Shown piece by piece: positions 47,052 to 54,521 of a stretch of 64,000 bases of DNA. The DNA is from Flammeovirgaceae bacterium 311 (GTDB lineage: Bacteria; Bacteroidota; Bacteroidia; Cytophagales; Cyclobacteriaceae): the NCBI GenBank assembly GCA_000597885.1, contig CP004371.1, positions 3,984,501-4,048,500 on the forward strand, written 5' to 3'. Below the pieces are notes generated by a model. It searched no databases. It was not told the DNA's origin and saw nothing but the letters and a program-made list of their open reading frames with translations. Both the position numbers and the translations under genes were made by a program. Numbering within the stretch: position 1 is the stretch's first letter; each line of letters opens with the position of its first letter.

Positions 47052-47706
47052 TCTGCACGACACTAATAAAGTACTGCCTCGTTGGATGGCTCATCGTGTA
47101 GCCGAGTTAATTCAACGAGCAGATAGTGCTACTGATCCTGCAGTAAAAGAAGTTGCAGAACAGGAATGTCAAGACCTAATTATTCGCTTATGGGAAACGC
47201 GTGATAATTGGCCATCAGGTGGTCCCCTTCATACACTACTGCCTACACTAAAATTATTATTGGCCGATGATCCCTCTTATGCCAGCTTTATAAGGCGAGG
47301 AAAACAAGATGATGCTGGCGGGTTGATAACATGTTTGCTAAAACTGCATCGTGAAGAGTTGCAGCTAGTTTATCAGTTGGTAAAGGACCAAATGCCCACA
47401 GGCGTTTTAGAGTCAATGCAAAAGCTTTTGGATGAACAGGGTAGCATTTTGTCGGAATCTGAATACGACTTGATTTCCTTTGCCATAGATCCGTCAAAAT
47501 TCCCAACCTTCGATAACGAAGAAGATGCTGATGGTTCTGATGAGGATAGCGTAGAAGAAGTTGATAGGATTAGTTCGGAGGAATCAACTGTCACGCCAGA
47601 TAATGCCTACAGTAAGTTTATAGAGTCTATCGAGTCGAAACGTGAAGAGTTTTACAAAAATCTTGGTCGGTTACTAAAAATTGACTCATCATCTACACCA
47701 GACTAA
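46948..47706 (+). CDS. Small partner protein of the Avs-like NTPase
   Basis: A 252-residue protein, start ATG 46948 with AGGA at 46941-46944. It begins inside the large STAND gene and overlaps it by 104 nt in another frame. The N-terminal 170 residues are helical (QWQENARLGQRILQELNL, WMAHRVAELIQRA); the C-terminal part is very acidic (FDNEEDADGSDEDSVEEVD), followed by a short charged helix. No catalytic motif or membrane segment is seen. Tight overlap argues that the two proteins are made together and form one system; some Avs types do have a small second gene. I do not recognise the family with certainty. Confidence 0.75.
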   Translation: MTSENDASRSSTRTVHLKQWQENARLGQRILQELNLHDTNKVLPRWMAHRVAELIQRADSATDPAVKEVAEQECQDLIIRLWETRDNWPSGGPLHTLLPTLKLLLADDPSYASFIRRGKQDDAGGLITCLLKLHREELQLVYQLVKDQMPTGVLESMQKLLDEQGSILSESEYDLISFAIDPSKFPTFDNEEDADGSDEDSVEEVDRISSEESTVTPDNAYSKFIESIESKREEFYKNLGRLLKIDSSSTPD

Positions 47707-47828
47707 TATTTTTAATCAGAATAGGTATTCAATAGTCTATTAAAGGCTTTACACTATCTAAGAACTTAACCTCACGAATAACCTGAATGTAGCTTATAGG
47801 CGGTTCAGTATGTAGGATGTATGTAGCA

Positions 47829-47864
47829 AAAAAAAGAAGGTTACAGCTTTTTGCCGTAACCTTC
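47829..47864 (-). terminator. Terminator of the tRNA-Asn gene
   Basis: On the minus strand GAAGGTTAC (complement of 47856-47864) pairs with GTAACCTTC (complement of 47836-47844), and a long T-run follows (A-run on plus at 47828-47835). It lies about 10 nt after the tRNA 3' end. Confidence 0.88.
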
Positions 47865-47875
47865 TCATTTTCAAG

Positions 47876-47949
47876 CTCCCCAGCTTGGGCTCGAACCAAG
47901 GACCCCCTGATTAACAGTCAGGTGCTCTAACCAGCTGAGCTACTGAGGA
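47876..47949 (-). tRNA. tRNA-Asn (anticodon GTT)
   Basis: The minus strand folds as a full cloverleaf: acceptor TCCTCAG/CTGGGGA (one G-T pair), D arm GCTC/GAGC, anticodon arm CCTGA-CTGTTAA-TCAGG with GTT, variable GGGTC, and T arm CTTGG-TTCGAGC-CCAAG. The discriminator is G, and CCA is not encoded. It borders the defence genes, and tRNA genes often serve as island integration sites. The rest of 47707-48090 shows no gene. Confidence 0.97.
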
Positions 47950-48090
47950 ATATATTACCCTTACAACCTGGTCTTTTGAGGAGCTACTTTTTTCAAAGTG
48001 TTTCCCGTTGTTTGGGAATGCAATATTAGTAGCTTTTTATACTTTACGCAACTCTCTGCTTAAAAAATTTTTATCTTTATTTTTCTGCTT

Positions 48091-49461
48091 TTAGGCCATT
48101 GCCCATAAGTAATAGAGGTATACCAACGTAAATCCTGCTAAAAATAAGATACCCAGCCAGGAGAGTAGCCGCATGCCTCGCCCGGGCCGGTGCTGTGGAG
48201 CAACCTCGGCTCCCATAATCACTTTAAAATTGATGAGGGCAATTACCGGGGCGATGATGAAGGAAAGAATGGTGGCAAAATCTACCATGGCCGAAAGGCT
48301 GGTGGTTAGCTGCCAGATGATGAGGAAGGAAATAAGGGCTAACAGCAACATGAGAGGCACATAGAGGGCCTGCTGCGCCTGCCTGCGCATCAGGCGGGGT
48401 TTCAGGAGCAGCATGATCTCATCCATGGTTCTGCTGTAGCCATCCAAAACTGTAATGACGGTGCTGAACATAACGGTAGCCGCTGCAATGGCAATAATAT
48501 AATAGATCCAGTCGCCAATGGCAGCGGTATACAGGCTGATGACTTGTGCAGAAAAGCCAACAGAACTATCCGAGAGTGGAATGCCGCTCCCGTAGATCAC
48601 CACTGCGCCCAGGCTTAGAAAGCATAGCGCCAGACCTGCGGAAAACCAGTAGCCCAGGTTAAAATCGAAGAGGGTTTCTTTCAGGCTGGGGTGGTAGCCG
48701 CTCTGCCGTATCTTCTCTACTGTCCAGATGCTGTTCCAGGCGCTAAGATCCAAAGCGGTGGGCATCCAGCCCATCAGGGCAATGATAAAGGGCAGGCTGG
48801 AGGCAGTAAAGATCCGGGTGCTGGAGAAATCAGGCTTTCGGTGCGGGAGCTGGCCACTACTCCAGTCCCACATCACCACAAAAAAGGCAGTAAGGGTGGT
48901 CAGGAGCAGCACCACGGCCAGCACCTTAAGGGCATTATCCAGCAGGCTGAATTTATTGGCCACCAGCAACAGCACGCACACCAGCAGTACCGCACCGGCC
49001 ACCCAGGGGGTAGTGGCAGGCGCCAGCCCGAACAGATTTGCAAACAGACCGGCACAAACCAGGGTAACAGCCGATGAAACAGCAAACATGCTTACACCTG
49101 TAAGCAGCAGATAGAGCAGCAGGATCCAGCGGCCCCGCTGCAGGTAGCCCCATAAAATGCTGCGGCCGGTGGCGCAGGCATAGCGCGAGCCGTATTCAAA
49201 GAAAGGAAATTTAAGTACATTGGCCAGTATTACAAAAAGAGCCAGATCAAAACCATACATAGCGCCGGCACGGGTGCTTTGTACCAGGTGCGATACCCCA
49301 ATGGCACAACTGGCAAACAATATCCCCGGGCCAATTACACGCTGAATGGTTTGCCACAGGCTGCCTGGCGCAGGGGGTGCAGCAGTTTCCGGTTCTTTAA
49401 GCTGTACACGCATAGATACCGCAATCATTTTTCCACATAAACTAGTGCTTTTGCAGCACAT
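48091..49461 (-). CDS. Nramp-fold metal transporter lacking classical motifs
   Basis: A 456-residue membrane protein with about 11 hydrophobic segments and clear Nramp/SLC11 resemblance (RVIGPGILFASCAIGVSHLV, TRAGAMYGFDL). Classical members carry DPGN in helix 1 and MPH in helix 6 for binding Mn2+/Fe2+. Here helix 1 reads AIGVSH and helix 6 reads MGWMPTALD, so the metal-binding residues differ. It may carry another ion or solute. The start may be Met1 (49461) or Met17 (49413), since the first 16 residues are Cys-rich and unlike the family. It diverges from the htrA-like gene. Confidence 0.85.
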   Translation of the reverse strand: MCCKSTSLCGKMIAVSMRVQLKEPETAAPPAPGSLWQTIQRVIGPGILFASCAIGVSHLVQSTRAGAMYGFDLALFVILANVLKFPFFEYGSRYACATGRSILWGYLQRGRWILLLYLLLTGVSMFAVSSAVTLVCAGLFANLFGLAPATTPWVAGAVLLVCVLLLVANKFSLLDNALKVLAVVLLLTTLTAFFVVMWDWSSGQLPHRKPDFSSTRIFTASSLPFIIALMGWMPTALDLSAWNSIWTVEKIRQSGYHPSLKETLFDFNLGYWFSAGLALCFLSLGAVVIYGSGIPLSDSSVGFSAQVISLYTAAIGDWIYYIIAIAAATVMFSTVITVLDGYSRTMDEIMLLLKPRLMRRQAQQALYVPLMLLLALISFLIIWQLTTSLSAMVDFATILSFIIAPVIALINFKVIMGAEVAPQHRPGRGMRLLSWLGILFLAGFTLVYLYYLWAMA

Positions 49462-49769
49462 TTCAATGGATGGCAGCTTTCACATCAAAAACATACTATA
49501 TACTGCTTTAGGCATAACTTTTGCAGGTATTTAACTGTACAATAACTATATAAACCCTTGAAATGCAATTACTAATATAACTGCATGTCAGTTGTGGTTT
49601 ATGACTACTCGGATACAAAAGCTTTTTAAAGAAAGGGCAGGGTGCTAAAACCCTTTTTATGTTAAAAAGTGTTAAAACATAGAAAGTTGGCCTTAGCTGT
49701 AGCGTTATGTGTACGGTTTTTGTATCTGACGTGAGTAGATCGTTTAGCGCAAAAAAATAAAATATCAAT
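49462..49769. other. Divergent promoter region between transporter and protease genes
   Basis: No gene seen. It is AT-rich, with GTTAAAAAGTGTTAAAA near 49662-49678 as a short direct repeat and a TTTTTG word near 49719 that could be part of a -7 element for the protease gene. No firm promoter can be given. Confidence 0.35.
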
Positions 49770-51281
49770 ATGAGCAAGAAAACTTTATTCCTATCGACTA
49801 TCACCTCAGCCCTTGTGGGCGGTATGGTTGCTGTTGGCAGCATGGTATACCTGCAGGATGACAGCTCCCAGCCCCTGAATGACTACATTGAGCGTCAAAA
49901 TGTCAGGCTGGCCTCTTACCTGGAGTCTGGCGATTTTACAGTGCCGGAGGGCCTTAACTTTGTGTATGCTGCAGAGGTAACAACTCCCGCTGTTGTACAC
50001 ATCCGTTCTACTTACAGCGGTGGTACCGCACGCAGTGTACCCAGCGGACACCCCTTACAGGAAATGTTCCCGGATCTTTTTGGTGAAGGAGCACCAGTTC
50101 CCCGCGGCCGTGGTGGCATCCCACAGGGAGCTACCGGTTCCGGTGTGATTGTTTCAGCTGATGGATATATAGTAACGAATAACCACGTAATCGATAATGC
50201 CAGCGAAGTTGAGGTAACCCTTAACGACAACCGCAGCTATAAAGCCGAGGTAATTGGTGTTGACCCTACTACTGATATTGCCCTGATTAAAGTGAATGGG
50301 ACAGATCTGCCGTACCTGGCCTATGGCAATTCAGATGCAGTTAAAGTAGGAGAATGGGTGCTGGCCGTGGGCAACCCGCTTGACCTTACCTCTACCGTAA
50401 CCGCGGGTATTGTAAGTGCCAAAGGGCGCAGCATTGGTATCCTGGCCCGTAATAACACCAGTGCACAAGGTGTAAACACGGCTATTGAGTCTTTTATCCA
50501 GACGGATGCAGCCGTTAACCCTGGTAACAGTGGTGGCGCGCTTGTAAACCTGAAAGGGGAGCTGATTGGTATTAATACAGCCATTGCTTCGCCAACCGGT
50601 TCTTATTCCGGCTACAGCTTTGCCGTACCTGCAACGCTGGTGAACAAAATTGTAAGAGACCTGAAAGAGTATGGTACTGTACAGCGTGCGCTCCTGGGTG
50701 TTAATATTGGTGATGTAAATGCCCAGCTGGCCAAAGAGAGAAATCTGACGATCAACCGTGGAGTTTATGTGAGCAATGTAAACCCAGGTAGCGCTGCCGA
50801 AGCTGCCGGTCTTAAAGAAGGCGACGTGATTGTAGAGATCAACGGCAGACGTACCAATACCACTGCCCAGCTGCAGGAAGTGATTGCTACCAACCGTCCT
50901 GGCGATAATGTAAAAGTTACTTACTATCGCAATGGCGATATACGCACCACAGATGCTACGCTTAAGAATAGCATGGGTACTACAAAAATTGTAGCCAAGA
51001 GCAACACCCTGGAAATAGGAGGCTCTGTACTTGGTAATCTTTCAGATGCAGAAAAAGCTCGCCTGAAAGTGAAAAATGGTGTGAAAGTAGAGAAAATTGG
51101 TGCCGGTAAGCTGAAGGATGCAAAAATCCGTGAAGGCTTCATCATCACCTCTATCGATCATAAACCAGTAACCAATGTAGAGGAAGTCGCTGGTATCTTA
51201 AGCGGCAAACGCAACGAGGGTACCCTGATTGAAGGTGTGTATCCAAACGGCGAAAAAGCCTACTACGGTCTGCCTTGGTAA
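49770..51281 (+). CDS. HtrA/DegP-type periplasmic serine protease
   Basis: A 503-residue trypsin-like protease/chaperone of the envelope stress response. An N-terminal hydrophobic segment (about 8-28) exports or anchors it. The protease domain has the triad H139 (TNNHV), D169 (DPTTDIALI) and S254 (NPGNSGGALVN), all intact. Two PDZ domains follow (about 300-395, GAAEAAGLKEGDVIVEING-like; and about 405-500, IREGFIITSIDHKPV). Length and order match Bacteroidota DegQ/DegP. It ends at a strong bidirectional hairpin. Confidence 0.95.
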   Translation: MSKKTLFLSTITSALVGGMVAVGSMVYLQDDSSQPLNDYIERQNVRLASYLESGDFTVPEGLNFVYAAEVTTPAVVHIRSTYSGGTARSVPSGHPLQEMFPDLFGEGAPVPRGRGGIPQGATGSGVIVSADGYIVTNNHVIDNASEVEVTLNDNRSYKAEVIGVDPTTDIALIKVNGTDLPYLAYGNSDAVKVGEWVLAVGNPLDLTSTVTAGIVSAKGRSIGILARNNTSAQGVNTAIESFIQTDAAVNPGNSGGALVNLKGELIGINTAIASPTGSYSGYSFAVPATLVNKIVRDLKEYGTVQRALLGVNIGDVNAQLAKERNLTINRGVYVSNVNPGSAAEAAGLKEGDVIVEINGRRTNTTAQLQEVIATNRPGDNVKVTYYRNGDIRTTDATLKNSMGTTKIVAKSNTLEIGGSVLGNLSDAEKARLKVKNGVKVEKIGAGKLKDAKIREGFIITSIDHKPVTNVEEVAGILSGKRNEGTLIEGVYPNGEKAYYGLPW

Positions 51282-51355
51282 GGTGTCAGGTATGGGCTAT
51301 GAGCTTTCAGGCCTCTGCTGAAATCTGTAAGTAAGCTGTAGAATAAATAGAAATA

Positions 51356-51392
51356 AAAAAGAGCTGCTCCGTTTACTGGGGCAGCTCTTTTT
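51356..51392. terminator. Bidirectional terminator after the HtrA-type gene
   Basis: AAAAAGAGCTGC (51356-51367) pairs with GCAGCTCTTTTT (51381-51392), with an A-run before and a T-run after. Confidence 0.9.
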
Positions 51393-51561
51393 GTTTTAAG
51401 TGAATGACTCTGAATCGAATTATCAAAGCTCATGTGAGCCTATGTTTTTTCGCTGTCCTGGTACCAAACATCTGGCTAACGCTACAGCAGTTATGCGCCC
51501 TGGTACTACAGCTCATACCGCAGCGGCCTCCTCATACCCCATACCTGATACCCCACACCCC

Positions 51562-52512
51562 TCAAAACGGCAACTTACTCAGATCAACATTGCCGCCGCT
51601 GATGATGATGCCGATGCGCTTCTCTTTCAGCACTTCTTTTTCTTTGAGGGCAGCGGCCAGGGGTACAGCGCCGGAGGGCTCTACTACCAGCTTCATGCGC
51701 TCCCACAAAAAGCGCATGGCCTCTATAATTTCTTCTTCTGAAACCAGGATGATCTGCTCTACCCCTTTCGAGATGATGGCATAGGTTATATCGCCCAGTG
51801 ACGTAAGCAGTCCGTCGGCAATGGTGTTGGGGGCTGTTTGCGGTACCAGCATGCCATCCTGCAGGGAGCGGTAGGCATCGTCGGCACCGGCTGGTTCGCC
51901 GGCCCAAACCTTGGTAGCGGGCGAAAAGGAGCGTGCCGCCAGCACGGCACCGCTTAGCAGTCCGCCCCCACCCACTGGTGTTATCACTACATCCAGCGGC
52001 TCTTTTACCTGCTCAAACAGCTCTTTAGCGGCAGTGGCCTGTCCTGCTATTACCCGCTCATCATTATATGGATGCACAAAGTGGGCACCTGTGCGGGCAA
52101 CCACCTCCTGCAGGGTAGTTTCGCGGGCGGCCAGGGTAGGTTCGCAAAAGATCACCTCTGCATCATAGCCTTTTACGGCAGCTACTTTTACTTTGGGTGC
52201 CGTGGAGGGCATTACAATATAGGCGGGTATGCCGGCCAAACGGGCGGCCAGGGCAAGTGCCTGGGCATGGTTGCCACTGCTGTGCGTGGCTACCCCTTTT
52301 TGCCGCTCCTCGGGTTTCAGGCTAAAGACTGCATTGGCGGCGCCGCGCATTTTAAAGGCACCTACCTTTTGCAGGTTTTCACATTTAAAATATACCTGTG
52401 CATTTAACAGCTCATTGAGCTGCCTGGATTCCAGCACAGGGGTTTGGTGTATATAAGGGCGTATGCGCTTGTGCGCATTTTGGATTGTTTCAGCGGGTTT
52501 GCTAGTTAACAT
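51562..52512 (-). CDS. Threonine/serine dehydratase (PLP fold type II)
   Basis: A 316-residue PLP enzyme of the threonine ammonia-lyase/serine racemase group, which deaminates Thr or Ser to 2-oxobutyrate or pyruvate. Lys54 in GAFKMRGAAN binds PLP, HSSGNHAQALA binds substrate and PVGGGGLLSGA holds the cofactor phosphate. There is no C-terminal ACT domain, so it is the catabolic (TdcB-like) or racemase-like form rather than the regulated biosynthetic IlvA. The gene stands alone, facing the HtrA-type gene. Confidence 0.92.
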   Translation of the reverse strand: MLTSKPAETIQNAHKRIRPYIHQTPVLESRQLNELLNAQVYFKCENLQKVGAFKMRGAANAVFSLKPEERQKGVATHSSGNHAQALALAARLAGIPAYIVMPSTAPKVKVAAVKGYDAEVIFCEPTLAARETTLQEVVARTGAHFVHPYNDERVIAGQATAAKELFEQVKEPLDVVITPVGGGGLLSGAVLAARSFSPATKVWAGEPAGADDAYRSLQDGMLVPQTAPNTIADGLLTSLGDITYAIISKGVEQIILVSEEEIIEAMRFLWERMKLVVEPSGAVPLAAALKEKEVLKEKRIGIIISGGNVDLSKLPF

Positions 52513-52647
52513 TTAAGTAATCTATTAAAGGGTCTTTTAACTGTATCTTAACCTGGGATATGCATTCATAAAAAATTTTATCCTCAATTTTGCAAGAGAA
52601 AACAATTAGATCCAATAGAACAATTAACCTCTTTTACTTATTTACTT

Positions 52648-54333
52648 ATGAAAAAATTCAATGCGTACTTTTTGCTGTTGATCATGAGTCTTTTTGTGAC
52701 CGTGTCGGCATGCGATGATGATGATGATCCAACAGCTGAGGTGGAGCGTCCGGATCTGGATGCGCCAACCTCTAATTTAAATGTGATGCAGGGAGAAGCA
52801 GGAACATTTAACGTAACCATACAGGCGCCTGGCCGTATTGCTTCCGTTACTGCTACTGCCTCGGCTGGTACTGTTGAAGTAACCAATGCTGCTTCATTAG
52901 TGGGTCAGACCTCTGGTACTGCTAACCTTACTTTTACAGCTCCGGCAACAGCACAGAATGCAACCATTACGGTTACTGTAACAGATCAGCAGACAACGCC
53001 TAAAACAGAGGCGGTGAGTTTTACAGTAGCGGTAACTGAAGAGCCTGCCGCACAAATGGTAGATGTGTTTGCTACTGCAGAAGGTGTTGGTACTACCACC
53101 TGGACAAAGGATAATGTATACGTGATCCGTGGTTTTGTATTTGTAAATGAGGGGCAAACCCTTACAATTGAGCCAGGTACAGTAATCAAAGGCCAGCCAG
53201 GCCAGGGTACCGGTGCAAGTGCACTTATAGTGGCCCGTGGTGGTATGATTATGGCAGAAGGTACAGCAGAAGAGCCAATCATTTTTACAGCTCTTGCTGA
53301 TGACCTTTCAACTACAACAGATATTCCTTACAATGCCCGTGGTCTTTGGGGTGGTGTTATTCTGCTGGGAAATGCTCCTATCAATGCGCCTAATGGCCTT
53401 ACCAACATTGAAGGTATTCCTACCTCCGAAACCCGTGGCCAATATGGCGGAACTAATCCTGACGACAATTCTGGTGTGATGAAATATGTATCTATCCGCC
53501 ATGGTGGTACTAATATTGGTGCAGGTAACGAAATTAACGGACTCACTATGGGAGGTGTTGGCAATGGCACAAGCATCTCTTACATTGAAGTATATGCTAA
53601 CGACGACGACGGCTTTGAGTGGTTTGGCGGTACTGCCAACTCTTCTTACCTGGCTTCTATCATCAACCAGGATGATGCTTTTGACTGGGATCAGGGCTGG
53701 GTTGGCGAGAACCAGTTCTGGGTAGTATACCAGCAGCAAGGCTTTGAGCTGTCGGACCGTGGTTTTGAGAGCGATGGTGCTCACAAAGATAATCTTGCAG
53801 CCGATCTGTTCTCCAGACCACAGATTTACAACATGACTCTGATCGGTCAGGGAGCAACAGGTACCAATAACACCATGTTCTTTACTGAAGGTTCTGGTGG
53901 TTTAATCCATAACTCCATCATCATGAACTTCCCTGGTGGCATCAATGTAACAGATGTAGGCGCTACAGGTAAAAACTCACGTGATCGTTTAGCCGCCGGC
54001 GACCTTGCCTTTAAAAACAACATCTTCTGGAACATTGGCACAGGCGATTCTAAAAACACCTTTGCAGGTATCGCAAACACTTTAGCTCCATTGGCAACGC
54101 ACCTGGAAGCGAATGGTAATATGATCCAGGATCCTACAATCACAATTGGTGAAAATGCATTGAACCCAGTTCCTGCAGCCGGTACTTTACCATATACCAT
54201 GGAAAGATCTGCTTATCCTGGCAGCGCAGTAAATGGCTTCGAGTACGAATCAGTTGAATTTATTGGAGCCTTCGGTGAAAATAACTGGCTGCAAGGCTGG
54301 ACTGCAGCCGATGCTTACGGCCTACTTAATTAA
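52648..54333 (+). CDS. Surface lipoprotein with beta-helix-like domain
   Basis: A 561-residue lipoprotein (VTVSAC lipobox, then Asp-rich DDDDDP, a lipoprotein surface-export-like start). After a beta-sandwich segment about 35-130 (LNVMQGEAGTFNVTI, VTVTDQQTTPK), a beta-helix-like region follows: YVIRGFVFVNEGQTLTIEPG, ALIVARGGMIMAEGTAEEPI, KYVSIRHGGTNIGAGNEING. It ends with a short conserved part (SVEFIGAFGENNWLQGWT). It lies about 190 nt before a TonB-dependent receptor on the same strand, with a terminator between, and may be its surface partner in place of a SusD. Function unknown. Confidence 0.75.
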   Translation: MKKFNAYFLLLIMSLFVTVSACDDDDDPTAEVERPDLDAPTSNLNVMQGEAGTFNVTIQAPGRIASVTATASAGTVEVTNAASLVGQTSGTANLTFTAPATAQNATITVTVTDQQTTPKTEAVSFTVAVTEEPAAQMVDVFATAEGVGTTTWTKDNVYVIRGFVFVNEGQTLTIEPGTVIKGQPGQGTGASALIVARGGMIMAEGTAEEPIIFTALADDLSTTTDIPYNARGLWGGVILLGNAPINAPNGLTNIEGIPTSETRGQYGGTNPDDNSGVMKYVSIRHGGTNIGAGNEINGLTMGGVGNGTSISYIEVYANDDDGFEWFGGTANSSYLASIINQDDAFDWDQGWVGENQFWVVYQQQGFELSDRGFESDGAHKDNLAADLFSRPQIYNMTLIGQGATGTNNTMFFTEGSGGLIHNSIIMNFPGGINVTDVGATGKNSRDRLAAGDLAFKNNIFWNIGTGDSKNTFAGIANTLAPLATHLEANGNMIQDPTITIGENALNPVPAAGTLPYTMERSAYPGSAVNGFEYESVEFIGAFGENNWLQGWTAADAYGLLN

Positions 54334-54352
54334 TCAAGTATATAAAGTAAAC

Positions 54353-54384
54353 AAAAGCGGCACTCCTAAGCGGGTGCCGCTTTT
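54353..54384 (+). terminator. Terminator after the beta-helix lipoprotein gene
   Basis: AAAAGCGGCAC (54353-54363) pairs with GTGCCGCTTTT (54374-54384), followed by ATTTAC. Confidence 0.88.
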
Positions 54385-54487
54385 ATTTACATAAACTTTA
54401 CCTCAATGTTAACTTAATGCTATCTGCACTGCCTCAAATTAACATATTCATAAACGCATCTATTAAGCCCCAGCCTTAAGGAAGCCG

Positions 54488-54495
54488 TACTTTTG
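54488..54495 (+). promoter_or_regulatory. -7 element of the TonB-dependent receptor gene
   Basis: TACTTTTG matches TAnnTTTG and ends 26 nt before the ATG, leaving a short leader. No clear -33 TTTG is at the usual distance. Confidence 0.5.
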
Positions 54496-54521
54496 CACTT
54501 GTATTAACTACAATTGCATTT

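Noticed and set aside
40533-47706. CBASS system
   Set aside because: The N-terminal nuclease resembles Cap4, but there is no CD-NTase gene and the nuclease is fused to a STAND NTPase rather than a nucleotide-sensing SAVED domain.
38298-47949. Integrated element with att repeats at tRNA-Asn
   Set aside because: I looked for a second copy of the tRNA 3' end (GGTTCGAGCCCAAGC) on the other side of the island and found none; no integrase or transposase gene is present.
48691-49114. Two overlapping plus-strand frames of 128 residues within the Nramp-like gene
   Set aside because: Low-complexity His/Gln/Gly or Ser/Thr-rich antisense translations opposite membrane helices; no coding signs.
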